NCBI RefSeq assembly: GCF_900130005.1
Contig: NZ_FQXP01000007.1
Location: 62,001 to 126,000, forward strand
Length of the DNA stretch: 64,000 nt
Source: Clostridium collagenovorans DSM 3089
GTDB taxonomy: Bacteria > Bacillota > Clostridia > Clostridiales > Clostridiaceae
Reading direction: 5' to 3'
Shown here: positions 26,102-34,699 of the stretch, piece by piece
Layout of the letters: each line of letters starts with the position of its first letter
Numbering within the stretch: the stretch's first letter is position 1
Position numbers and translations under genes: made by a program
The notes under the pieces: model-generated
The model's input: only the letters and a program-made list of their open reading frames with translations
What the model was told of the DNA's origin: nothing
The model's database searches: none

Positions 26102-27157
26102 TTATATATAATTTATAGAATGTCGGAAAACGAATTCATACTCTCCTAATCTTGATAAACATGAAGATTGGCTAATTGCACCACTAGATAGTATATCAAA
26201 AATATTTCCTTTTATATAAAAGTTAATAATTTGGGGCCTTGTATTTCCATCAAAGTAAAATACATTTCTACAAATAAGAATACACTCTCCAGTAGAAGTA
26301 TTTATATTTTTTATATTTTCTATGTTATTTAAATATATATATTTTTTATATTCTTTAGCAATGTACTCACAACTTATATGTTCAAAATTTATAAATTGCT
26401 TCATATCAATTTGAGAAATACATTTACATTTTTCTCTCTCTAAATTCCTACACTTTTTCTTAATCAATTCAATAATTTCATTCAAGAACCTATAGGGAAT
26501 TACTATGACGCTTTCATTCTCTAAATTATATCCTTTTTCATTAAAATTATTATAACTATATAAAACGTTTAAAAACTCCATAATATTTATAGTGCTATTT
26601 TTTTTAATAGCCAAATTTATATTGCTTTTATTTACAACATCTATATTTTCTTCTATTGAGAATTTCTCTGTAATCTTATTTCTTTCATTTAAAGTAATAG
26701 TATTTATTGCTTGTAACTTTATATTAAATTCACTTAATGAACTATCTCTTCTTAAAATATCATAATATTCAAAAATCTTTTCACAAATTTTATTCTTATA
26801 ATCTATAAATTCAAGATAATTATATTCATTTATTTCATAGTATCCTAAGCTTATAAAATTAAATCTATTTTCGTTATCATCTAATTTATTGAGTAATATA
26901 TTTTCTAGATCCTCAATATCGCTCCTACTAATGTTAATATTATAAAACTCTTCTCTTCTTACATACCTTATTTCTATACCATATTCTTCACCTATTTCAC
27001 AGGGATAATTTATTAAATTATTATGACTATTATACCTAACATATACCCTACTTGAAAATTCTACAGACCATTTTATAATATCATATTTTTTTTTAAGTTT
27101 TTCAAATACTATATCTATATGTTTTTTTATTAATAAACATTCCATCATATACCTCAT
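26102..27157 (-). CDS. Unrecognised protein, possible TldE/PmbA-like partner of TldD
   Basis: 351 residues, soluble, very rich in Ile, Asn and Lys. It follows the TldD-type gene directly (the ATG touches its stop), just as TldE follows or pairs with TldD elsewhere. The size is somewhat below TldE (about 450). It has no HExxxH, as expected for the non-catalytic TldE subunit. The late segment NFYIKGNIFDILSSGAISQSS could correspond to the C-terminal barrel of the family. Sequence similarity is too weak for me to be sure; a divergent partner or an unrelated protein are both possible. The ATG at 27145 has a better-spaced GAGG site than the first one. Confidence 0.4.
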   Translation of the reverse strand: MRYMMECLLIKKHIDIVFEKLKKKYDIIKWSVEFSSRVYVRYNSHNNLINYPCEIGEEYGIEIRYVRREEFYNINISRSDIEDLENILLNKLDDNENRFNFISLGYYEINEYNYLEFIDYKNKICEKIFEYYDILRRDSSLSEFNIKLQAINTITLNERNKITEKFSIEENIDVVNKSNINLAIKKNSTINIMEFLNVLYSYNNFNEKGYNLENESVIVIPYRFLNEIIELIKKKCRNLEREKCKCISQIDMKQFINFEHISCEYIAKEYKKYIYLNNIENIKNINTSTGECILICRNVFYFDGNTRPQIINFYIKGNIFDILSSGAISQSSCLSRLGEYEFVFRHSINYI

Positions 27158-28597
27158 TTAACCGCCATTCTTACTTATCAGTTCTAGCTTATTAAACAGT
27201 GAATAATTATGATTTATAGCTCCCACCTTCAAAGATTGGTTTTTCTTTTTACATACATAGTGCGATTTATTATTTGACATTCCAATAGATACTAAACAGC
27301 TACTAAGTAAATTTTTAGAATTTAAATATATTTTCTTTTGTGGGAAAATCGTTATTTCATTATCTCTTAATACACATATTAATTCAGGAATTATCTCGCA
27401 AATCTTTGTTTTTCTATTGAACTTTCCACTTTTAGCACCAAACAAGAATAATAATTCTTCATTTTTACTTATATAATTGTTATCATATAAGATATCTCTT
27501 AAATTAATAATTTCATTCTTAGAATCTTCCTTAAAATATTCTACTTGATTTTTATTATTACATGAAATATTCGTAATCCTAGGTAATGGCAAATCCTTAT
27601 ATGTTTCTATCCTATCAGTAAAAAAGCCATTATCTTGAATTCCATTAGTATATAGACCATTTAAGAAATTTTCGCAATTCCCATTTTTAATCAAGTCTAC
27701 TTTTTTTCTCAAATTACCATGTGTATCAAATGGTTGATAACCCCAATCATCAATATTTCCAGTATCACTTATTGTCAAGTTCTTAGATATCTCACTGTTT
27801 AATTCTTTTTCAAATAAGAAATCTCCCTCACTCCCATGTCCAATTAACTCATGTATAATTATATCAAATGATTCATTGTCAAGTATAACTTTTGTATTAG
27901 TAGGAATATTCATTACGTTATTATCCAGTTTACTTTGTCTAATCATTTTTAATCTTTTACTCTTTAATATAAATTTATCTATCAATTGACTTTGAGTAAT
28001 AATTTCCTTGTTTTTCCCCGAAATACTTACTTGAAATACAAATGTAGTATCTTTTATATTAGTCGTAACATAACTAGTAAATGAACTATAGTGGTGATCA
28101 TATTGCGTATATCCCTTTCGATTATTACAAAGAAACCATGTATCATATCCGAGTAGAAAACAATTTTTCACGCTTGAGGATTCAAATATTTCTTGTAAGT
28201 ATTCATTAATGTCCTTAAGCTCTGACCTATATTTATTTACATTTAACTCATCGTTATTCTTACTAAAATGTTCAACTTGTCTTATTTTTGAATTAATACG
28301 AAAATTAAATAACCCTTCAATTTTCATACAACTAATATCTTTAGAAAGTAAAAAGTCAAGTGACTTACATAAACCTATTATTTTTTTGCTTTCTAAAGAA
28401 GATGTATGTGCAAATACTATTTGATTTTTATTAGAAATAGCTTCAATTCCTATACCGCATATATTTCTATTAAAACAAATAAATTTCTTTCCATCATACT
28501 CAATACCTCTGGTAGTTCTTTTTTGGTGTCTCGCTGATAAGTAGTTCTTTGTATCAATATCTTGTATTATATTATATATTTCTTTATAATTCTTCAT
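27158..28597 (-). CDS. TldD-type metalloprotease of the RiPP operon
   Basis: About 479 residues from the ATG preceded by AGGTGA; a longer frame reaching 28684 overlaps the upstream permease and is unlikely. The TldD zinc motif is intact: HELIGHGSEGDF near residue 250 (HExxxH). Around it are family-like segments, for example TKVILDNESFDIIIHE before and SGNIDDWGYQPFDTHG-like sequence after it. TldD/TldE is a two-subunit protease that removes leaders in microcin B17 and trims other peptides by threading unfolded chains. Here it probably cuts the leader of the modified precursor. The gene lies between permease and possible partner. Confidence 0.82.
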   Translation of the reverse strand: MKNYKEIYNIIQDIDTKNYLSARHQKRTTRGIEYDGKKFICFNRNICGIGIEAISNKNQIVFAHTSSLESKKIIGLCKSLDFLLSKDISCMKIEGLFNFRINSKIRQVEHFSKNNDELNVNKYRSELKDINEYLQEIFESSSVKNCFLLGYDTWFLCNNRKGYTQYDHHYSSFTSYVTTNIKDTTFVFQVSISGKNKEIITQSQLIDKFILKSKRLKMIRQSKLDNNVMNIPTNTKVILDNESFDIIIHELIGHGSEGDFLFEKELNSEISKNLTISDTGNIDDWGYQPFDTHGNLRKKVDLIKNGNCENFLNGLYTNGIQDNGFFTDRIETYKDLPLPRITNISCNNKNQVEYFKEDSKNEIINLRDILYDNNYISKNEELLFLFGAKSGKFNRKTKICEIIPELICVLRDNEITIFPQKKIYLNSKNLLSSCLVSIGMSNNKSHYVCKKKNQSLKVGAINHNYSLFNKLELISKNGG

Positions 28598-28605
28598 AAA
28601 ATCAC

Positions 28606-29409
28606 CTAATATTGATTTATAGTGCCTTGATTTAATGCTTTTTTCTTCATAGCAGTAAATATACTCAACCCTATAATAATCCAAATAGTTACATTTGCTA
28701 TTAAAATCGGGAAATTATAATCTTTAATAACTATACTCATATTAAAATTATTATTAACTAACACTTGAAGTACATTCATACCCCAATGTAGTGGTAATAA
28801 TTTTGATAAATATTGAAATATTATAGGTAAACGTTCTACTTCTATTATTATACCTGTAAAAAACAATAATATATTTGAAAATGCACCAGCTACTGATGAT
28901 ACCCTTTTATAAAGCAAAGCAAACCCAGCCACCATATAACCAATACCATATAATCCAATCAAAGTAGTAAAGAAGATTAGTAGCGTCCACCACCAATTTA
29001 CAGCAACTATAAAATCAATTGGTATTTTAAATGTAATTACACATAATGAAAATACAAGTATACCCTTTATTGTATCAAATATTATTTGAGCTATAATTCT
29101 ATTCATTAAAACAATTGTGAAGTTAGTTTGTGTCATAAATATCTGTTCTAATGTACCTTCTTCTTTTTCTTCCTCAATAATTAAAGCAATCAGATCTATA
29201 GCATGTACACCATAATACCATATCATCAAACTTAAAAGCATTGTAAAAAGATCTTTGCTACTAAATGATGAGTCATGAAACCCATAAAAAATACCTAAAA
29301 ACAAGAAAAATATGTTCAAGTTTCCAAAAATCAAATTAAACCAATATGCTTTAGCATCACCTATTATTTTTAATACTTCTGCACTTAAAAGCCTAAACTT
29401 ATTTATCAT
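28606..29409 (-). CDS. ABC-2 permease, first subunit of the RiPP exporter
   Basis: 267 residues with six hydrophobic segments and the coupling region IIEEEKEEGTLEQIFMTQTN near residue 80. Its ATG overlaps the 3' end of the ATPase gene by 11 bases, so the two are translationally coupled. It is paralogous to the permease at 25286-26086. Together with the ATPase they form an ABC-2 exporter that probably carries the mature peptide. Confidence 0.85.
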   Translation of the reverse strand: MINKFRLLSAEVLKIIGDAKAYWFNLIFGNLNIFFLFLGIFYGFHDSSFSSKDLFTMLLSLMIWYYGVHAIDLIALIIEEEKEEGTLEQIFMTQTNFTIVLMNRIIAQIIFDTIKGILVFSLCVITFKIPIDFIVAVNWWWTLLIFFTTLIGLYGIGYMVAGFALLYKRVSSVAGAFSNILLFFTGIIIEVERLPIIFQYLSKLLPLHWGMNVLQVLVNNNFNMSIVIKDYNFPILIANVTIWIIIGLSIFTAMKKKALNQGTINQY

Positions 29410-30322
29410 TATTCACATCTCCAACTATTTCATTGTAAATAAAATCGAATTCTGTTTTGACTTTATTTATACTTATAACTTCGTTCTTATTTAAACTCTC
29501 TGATAACCAACTCAAATCTTTAGTTTTTACAGTAGCTATATTATCCTCAATATTTATAACTTCACACTTATTGTTATTAGTTATTTTTTTAATATCATCA
29601 CTTTTCAATACTATCTCATAGGAATTATCCTCTTGTATAAAATTCTTTAGATTCTCTAACTTATCATCCTTGATTATTTTTCCCTTCTTCATAAATACAA
29701 CTCTAGAATTAAGACCTTCTATTAGACTTATATCATGTGTCGTAATTATTATAGTTTTTTTGCTGTTTATCGCAAGTTCCTCTATTATATTTTTCACAAC
29801 ATTTGAAGAAGGTATATCTAAACCTAGTGTAGGCTCATCTAATAATAAAATATCAGGATCTTTCATTAGTGCTACCATTATAGCAACTTTCTGCTGCATA
29901 CCTCTAGAGAACTCTTTAACAGCATCATTTTGTCTATCAGTTAAGTCAAAAAGTTTCAAATACTTATCTGTTCTACTTTTTATAACCTCATTTGATAAAT
30001 TATTTAATAATCCAAAATATTTTAAATTATCCTTAGCACTTAAATAATAATAAATATTCCTAGAGCCCTCTAAAACTGCACCTACACTCTTTTTAGGAAT
30101 ACTCTTGTCTTTGATTATATCTTTAGAATTAAGCATTATACTTCCTGACGTTGGAGTAATCAATCCACCTATACACTTCATTAATGTTGTTTTTCCAGCT
30201 CCATTATGACCTAAAATACATATAATCTCACCATTATTAATTTTCAAATTAACATTATCAATAGCTGTTACTACTGAATTTTTCTTTTTAAATTGTTTTA
30301 CTATATTTTCTATAAGTAGCAT
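29399..30322 (-). CDS. ABC transporter ATPase of the RiPP exporter
   Basis: 307 residues. Walker A GHNGAGKTT (about 36-44), signature FSRGMQQK (about 137), Walker B DILLLDEPTLGLD (about 152) and the H-loop TTHD are all present, with the signature in the form usual for ABC-2 (DrrA/CcmA-like) ATPases. A C-terminal extension of about 75 residues follows the ATPase core. AAAGGATA precedes the ATG. It pairs with two permease genes in the same operon. Confidence 0.9.
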   Translation of the reverse strand: MLLIENIVKQFKKKNSVVTAIDNVNLKINNGEIICILGHNGAGKTTLMKCIGGLITPTSGSIMLNSKDIIKDKSIPKKSVGAVLEGSRNIYYYLSAKDNLKYFGLLNNLSNEVIKSRTDKYLKLFDLTDRQNDAVKEFSRGMQQKVAIMVALMKDPDILLLDEPTLGLDIPSSNVVKNIIEELAINSKKTIIITTHDISLIEGLNSRVVFMKKGKIIKDDKLENLKNFIQEDNSYEIVLKSDDIKKITNNNKCEVINIEDNIATVKTKDLSWLSESLNKNEVISINKVKTEFDFIYNEIVGDVNNDK

Positions 30323-30376
30323 AATTAAATTATCCTTTCATATTTAACATAAAGTTGAGTTTATTTATATTATCTA

Positions 30377-30643
30377 CTAATTTTGAATTAAAATTTGATT
30401 AGAGCACATCTTTGAGATAAACACTCTAATTTTATCACTTATATCCCTCTTATATTTTTCATTCATAGTGCATATTATTTCTTCAACTGATCTTGCTTCA
30501 TTTTCAATTAATCTTAAAATATCAAAAGCTAGAATATCTGATAAAAGGATTTTTTGGTCATTTATATTAAATATAAATGTCTTTCCACCAAATAGCTTGG
30601 ACTCATACCTGTAAACAATATTCTTATTTAATTTTATTTCCAT
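30377..30643 (-). CDS. PqqD-like leader-recognition protein (RRE)
   Basis: 88 residues from the ATG with a GAGGTGA site; an upstream frame reaching into the radical SAM gene is unlikely. The fold signature of PqqD is visible: three strands (NKNIVYRYES, KTFIFNINDQKILL) and then helices with LSDILAFDILRLIENEARSV and EEIICTMNEKYKRD. PqqD-like domains (RiPP recognition elements) bind the precursor leader and present it to the modifying enzymes. One such protein serving three radical SAM enzymes would make it the hub of the pathway. Confidence 0.78.
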   Translation of the reverse strand: MEIKLNKNIVYRYESKLFGGKTFIFNINDQKILLSDILAFDILRLIENEARSVEEIICTMNEKYKRDISDKIRVFISKMCSNQILIQN

Positions 30644-30674
30644 ATTTATCACCTCAATTTTTTTTATTAATCCC

Positions 30675-31823
30675 TTAGTTTCCCAAATTACATCTTGGAT
30701 CATTATTATTTATATCTCCATAATAATCATGAGCCGCTGCCATACATCCACCCTTACATTTATCTATAAATTCACAATCTCCACACACTGTATTATTGTA
30801 ATTTCTGCTTAAAATTGTCGTCCATCTACTATCGTCTTTCCAAATTTCTTCAATATCCGTTTCTCTTATATTTCCTGCAAAAAAATCATCATTATGCATA
30901 AATGTACATGGATAAACATTGCCTATTGGATCCATTTCAAATGAATATATTCCTGCTCTACAATTCATTATAGGTAGCTTATCTATATCACGTCTCATAC
31001 TCTCTTCAAATTCACTTACTTTATATGGTATACAGATAGGATCTTGTTGTATAAATACAGGTTTGCTTAAAGATTCATGAAATTCTAACACCTCCTCAAA
31101 TGCTTTTATATATTCTTTATCTGATGGAACACTTAACTTATATTCATCTCCCTTAAATGGATATAAAGGATTATAATTCAATCTTTTCACACCCAATTTA
31201 TAACAAAGATTATATATATCTTTAAGTTCATTTAGATTTACTTTAGTAACAACAGTGTTTACTCTAACACTAATATTATTCTCAGTAAGCATTTTTATTT
31301 TATTTATTACTGTGTTAAATACTTGCTTATTTCGTATATAATCATGTGTCTCAGGCTTTGCACCATCTAAACTTACCTGAATCCAATCACATTCAGGATC
31401 TAATATACTTGAAAGTTCTTTACAATCTTCTTCACTAATTAACAGTGCATTTGTATTAATAGATATAGTCATTCCTAGTTTTTTTATATATTTTATTATT
31501 TCTACCATGTCTTTTCTACAAAATGGTTCACCGCCCATTATATAAACTTGATACGTACCCATTTGTTTTATTTTCTTTAAGAATCTCATAATCTCATCAG
31601 TATTTAACTCATTTTCTAAAGATCTATTCCCGATAAAGCAATGCTTACATTTTAAATTACACTTTGATGTTATATCTAATCCTACTATCGTTGGAGAATC
31701 TAAACGTATTTTACTTCTTATACTTAATACATATAGTAAATTTTCTAATTTCATTTTTTTATTAAGTTTATTTGACTCTGCTTCTATACCATTGTTTATA
31801 ATATAATTTAAATATTTACCCAC
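30675..31823 (-). CDS. Radical SAM/SPASM peptide maturase 3
   Basis: 382 residues. The [4Fe-4S] radical SAM motif is CNLKCKHC (Cys55, Cys59, Cys62), followed by YIMGGEPF near 95. The C-terminal SPASM/twitch region has CRAGIYSFEMDPIGNVYPC and CGDCEFIDKCKGGCMAAA, with enough Cys for auxiliary clusters. The start is GTG, eight bases after AGGAGG, and overlaps the previous gene by eight bases. Family members install thioether, C-C or C-O links or epimerise residues. The reaction here cannot be told from sequence alone. The SPASM end with a GGC motif is the most canonical of the three. Confidence 0.88.
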   Translation of the reverse strand: MGKYLNYIINNGIEAESNKLNKKMKLENLLYVLSIRSKIRLDSPTIVGLDITSKCNLKCKHCFIGNRSLENELNTDEIMRFLKKIKQMGTYQVYIMGGEPFCRKDMVEIIKYIKKLGMTISINTNALLISEEDCKELSSILDPECDWIQVSLDGAKPETHDYIRNKQVFNTVINKIKMLTENNISVRVNTVVTKVNLNELKDIYNLCYKLGVKRLNYNPLYPFKGDEYKLSVPSDKEYIKAFEEVLEFHESLSKPVFIQQDPICIPYKVSEFEESMRRDIDKLPIMNCRAGIYSFEMDPIGNVYPCTFMHNDDFFAGNIRETDIEEIWKDDSRWTTILSRNYNNTVCGDCEFIDKCKGGCMAAAHDYYGDINNNDPRCNLGN

Positions 31824-33006
31824 AATACCTTCCTCCTAGAATACTACAGTTTGGATTTGGAAAATTCATACTTTTATGTTTTTGATACGCAAATTCATAA
31901 CTATGATTTAAACATATAGATAAAAACTTACATTCGCCACATTTTGTATTATCCAAAGTTCTGAAATTAACAACTGGCTTCAATCTAATTATGTTATCTT
32001 TTATCACATTCCACGAATCCTTATATATATTCCCATAACATAGTTCTTCATAGTCCAACTGGAATTCTGGATATACACATCCATTAGCATCAATATATAC
32101 AGATAAAAATCCTGAAGAAATTATATATGGCGATTTTATCGGAATATTTATTTTCTTAACCATAGAGTAAATTTTTTCAAAAAAATCTATTTGTAAAAAA
32201 TAAGTTAATTCAGTGTCTCTATTTGCAGTTAAACATTTATATATTTCATCATAATATAAATCCATATCTAGCATATGAAATATATCCTTTCCTTTGTTTT
32301 TTGGATATACTGGACTTACACTAAATCCATCTGCTCCCATATCACAAATAATCTTATATGTATTATATAAATCATGTACGTTTTCATGAGTAGCAACATA
32401 ACTTATTCTCACTTGTAATCCATTACTTTTTAATCTTAAAATATTTTCTTTAATAATGTCAAAATAATCCATTTTTCTTTGTGCCTTATATATACTTGAA
32501 TTAGATCCATCTAAACTCACTTGAATAATATCATTTTTTTCATCAAGTATTTGAGTCAATTTTTTAATTTTACACTCATCTAATAAAGTTAAGTTAGTAA
32601 AAATCTCAATGAACATTCCTTTTTCCTTTATATATTTCAGTATTTCAAAGATATCTTTTCGTAGAAACACCTCTCCACCAGATAATCCTATAAATGAAAT
32701 ACCCTCCTCTTTAAATTTATCAATAGCTATCATTACATCTTCTGTGGAAGGTTCATAATTTCTATTATTCGCCCAACAATGTATGCAGTTTAAGTTACAT
32801 CTATTCGTTAATTTATATCCTACCCATATTGGAGTATCAACATCATCATAATTATAATTACATGATTTACTTATAGTACTAATAACAAATTCTCTAGCCT
32901 CCCTATCCTTCCTTATTTTTTTAGGAAAACTTTTTTCAAAAATTAACTTTAATTTTTCACTTTCCTCCGTTTTAACGTCTTCATTCCAAGTTATAATACT
33001 ATTCAT
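31816..33006 (-). CDS. Radical SAM/SPASM peptide maturase 2
   Basis: About 396 residues from the ATG two bases after the previous stop (AGGATGG upstream). The radical SAM motif is CNLNCIHC (Cys70, Cys74, Cys77) and the glycine motif is GLSGGEVFL, with Val in place of the usual Pro. The C-terminal part has a shorter Cys-bearing region, CGECKFLSICLNHS, and a final CSILGGRYCG, as in SPASM proteins. It clearly differs from maturases 1 and 3, so it probably acts at a different residue or with different chemistry. Its 3' end overlaps the next gene by eight bases. Confidence 0.86.
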   Translation of the reverse strand: MNSIITWNEDVKTEESEKLKLIFEKSFPKKIRKDREAREFVISTISKSCNYNYDDVDTPIWVGYKLTNRCNLNCIHCWANNRNYEPSTEDVMIAIDKFKEEGISFIGLSGGEVFLRKDIFEILKYIKEKGMFIEIFTNLTLLDECKIKKLTQILDEKNDIIQVSLDGSNSSIYKAQRKMDYFDIIKENILRLKSNGLQVRISYVATHENVHDLYNTYKIICDMGADGFSVSPVYPKNKGKDIFHMLDMDLYYDEIYKCLTANRDTELTYFLQIDFFEKIYSMVKKINIPIKSPYIISSGFLSVYIDANGCVYPEFQLDYEELCYGNIYKDSWNVIKDNIIRLKPVVNFRTLDNTKCGECKFLSICLNHSYEFAYQKHKSMNFPNPNCSILGGRYCG

Positions 33007-33007
33007 T

Positions 33008-34282
33008 TTATATATCCATCCTATCAACATATAATTTTAACTTTTCTTCAATATTATATCTAATTGAACTACAAGAATTATGTGTGCTCTCATAAAAGTG
33101 TTGTATATTTCCACCCATACATAGAGGCAATACATTGCATTTTTCACATTTTGAGTTATCTATAGGATTATTGTTCAAACACTCCATAGCAATTCTGTTA
33201 TTAGTCATATGATTAACTGATATATCCTTCAACTTGCCTATACGGTATTCTTTATTTCCTAAATAGTATTCATCTTTATATACATTACCCTCTGGATCTA
33301 TACTGAAACTCCAAAATACCTCCTTAGAGCTTCCTACGATCATAGGTAACAAATCAAATTTCTTTGCTATTCCGCTGACTAAAATTTCTTTAATTAAATT
33401 AATTTCCATTTTAGCAAATTCATAATTATTCAGGCACTTCTCCCTTGTCTCTTCATTCATATAGTCAGTACTGTAAATAGGACTTATATGAGTATCCAAA
33501 ATTTTCCCTTTTATATTTGTGTTAGATATATACTTAATTAACTCATTAACATCTTCTAAATTTTCCTTTGATATGTTTATTCTCAAATTAAATTTCAAGT
33601 CTTCTATGCTCAAGAGATTTTTCATTATCTTTTTGTAACTATTTTCTTTTTTCATTGGTCTTAGCAAGTTATGAGATACTTCTGAACCATCTATAGTAAT
33701 TTGAATTCCATTTATATTTAAAGTTTTAAATATCTTAATATACTCCGTTGTTAAAAGAGACCCATTTGTAATAATAAAAGCTGAATAATCACACTCATAC
33801 TTATCACACAAGGTTATAAATTTTATTGATAACCTCTTTATACTTTCCATATTTAATAATGGTTCTCCCCCTAACCAAGTAATTCTTAAAATTTTCAACC
33901 CTTCTTTTAATCTTTTTTCAACAAAATCAACTATTTCTTTTTCAACATCTTCATTCATTAGCATATTACTCTTTTTAACAAAACAATATTCACATAAAAA
34001 GTTACATGAAAATGTAGGGGCTATGCTTAAAAAAAGCTGTTTTTCATTCAATCTAGATATATCTCTAATAAGTTTCACTCTTCCATATTCACTTATTTTA
34101 GAATCAACTATTAACTTTTTATCAAGTAAGATCTTTTTTTCTTTATCACTAGCATTTTCCAAGTTATTATATGCATAATATAATTCATCTTTCAATTTAA
34201 ATATTCCCTTATATGGATTATAGATATATTTTTTATCATCCACTTTGAATTCTATATTATAATGTGAATGCTTATATTTCAA
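33008..34282 (-). CDS. Radical SAM/SPASM peptide maturase 1
   Basis: About 424 residues. The radical SAM motif is CNFLCEYC (Cys93, Cys97, Cys100), then ITWLGGEPLLN. The SPASM end contains CEKCNVLPLCMGG and a late Cys near HNSCSSIRYN. An N-terminal extension of about 85 residues resembles those of SCIFF/ranthipeptide-type maturases. I chose a TTG start because AGGGGGTG lies six bases before it; a GTG three codons earlier overlaps that site. It is the first enzyme gene, just after the attenuator that follows the precursor genes. Confidence 0.86.
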   Translation of the reverse strand: MKYKHSHYNIEFKVDDKKYIYNPYKGIFKLKDELYYAYNNLENASDKEKKILLDKKLIVDSKISEYGRVKLIRDISRLNEKQLFLSIAPTFSCNFLCEYCFVKKSNMLMNEDVEKEIVDFVEKRLKEGLKILRITWLGGEPLLNMESIKRLSIKFITLCDKYECDYSAFIITNGSLLTTEYIKIFKTLNINGIQITIDGSEVSHNLLRPMKKENSYKKIMKNLLSIEDLKFNLRINISKENLEDVNELIKYISNTNIKGKILDTHISPIYSTDYMNEETREKCLNNYEFAKMEINLIKEILVSGIAKKFDLLPMIVGSSKEVFWSFSIDPEGNVYKDEYYLGNKEYRIGKLKDISVNHMTNNRIAMECLNNNPIDNSKCEKCNVLPLCMGGNIQHFYESTHNSCSSIRYNIEEKLKLYVDRMDI

Positions 34283-34300
34283 ATTGATCACCCCCTATAT

Positions 34301-34334
34301 AAAAAACGCTATAACTAAAATTGTTATAGCATTC
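34301..34334 (-). terminator. Attenuator-like terminator between precursor and enzyme genes
   Basis: On the minus strand GCTATAAC-7-GTTATAGC forms a perfect 8-bp stem followed by GTTTTTTATA. It lies after the second precursor gene and before maturase 1. Partial read-through would give much more precursor than enzyme transcript, as in many RiPP operons. Confidence 0.8.
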
Positions 34335-34353
34335 TTTATTAAGTAATTAGCTC

Positions 34354-34470
34354 CTAATGCCCAGATGCTCTACAGCTTCCTGATGCTCCAGGTAATCCTT
34401 CTGCTATTAACTCATCAGTACTTAAAAGTTCCTCTATTTCTACAACTTCCAAAACTTCATTGTTTTCCAT
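34354..34470 (-). CDS. RiPP precursor peptide 2
   Basis: 38 residues, with GGAGGTGA before the ATG. It has an acidic leader (MENNEVLEVVEIEELLSTDE) with the ELLS-DEL pattern common in RiPP leaders. A GLPGA junction follows, then a short core SGSCRASGH with one Cys, three Ser, one Arg and a final His. It is identical to precursor 1 except for Ala in place of Ser at residue 35. The most likely leader end is near Pro-Gly-Ala. The single Cys and neighbouring Ser, Arg and His are the likely sites for the three radical SAM enzymes. Confidence 0.85.
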   Translation of the reverse strand: MENNEVLEVVEIEELLSTDELIAEGLPGASGSCRASGH

Positions 34471-34526
34471 ATTTATCACCTCCGCTCTTAAATCTTCAAT
34501 AAAAAATTTTACTAAATATTTAACTC

Positions 34527-34643
34527 CTAATGCCCAGATGATCTACAGCTTCCTGATGCTCCAGGTAATCCTTCTGCTATTAACTCATCAGTACTTAAAA
34601 GTTCTTCTATTTCCACAACTTCTAAAACTTCATTGTTCTCCAT
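34527..34643 (-). CDS. RiPP precursor peptide 1
   Basis: 38 residues behind GGGGGTG and a consensus promoter. The leader is identical in protein sequence to that of precursor 2 although several codons differ at third positions. The core reads SGSCRSSGH. The genes lie in tandem, 56 bp apart, and the ribosome binding region differs. The near-identical proteins with silent changes indicate selection on the peptide since the duplication. It is the first gene of the operon and should be the most abundant product. Confidence 0.85.
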   Translation of the reverse strand: MENNEVLEVVEIEELLSTDELIAEGLPGASGSCRSSGH

Positions 34644-34668
34644 ATTTTTCACCCCCTTCATAGTATAA

Positions 34669-34696
34669 ATTATACATATTTAGTTTTTTTTGTCAA
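34669..34696 (-). promoter_or_regulatory. Consensus promoter of the RiPP operon
   Basis: On the minus strand TTGACA (34696-34691), 16 bp spacer, TATAAT (34674-34669). Transcription would start near 34662, leaving a leader of about 20 bases before the first precursor. Both boxes match the housekeeping sigma consensus exactly. No operator was recognised. Confidence 0.8.
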
Positions 34697-34699
34697 TAT

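Noticed and set aside
34282..34291. GTG at 34289-34291 as start of maturase 1
   Set aside because: It overlaps the AGGGGGTG ribosome binding site; the TTG three codons later has correct spacing.
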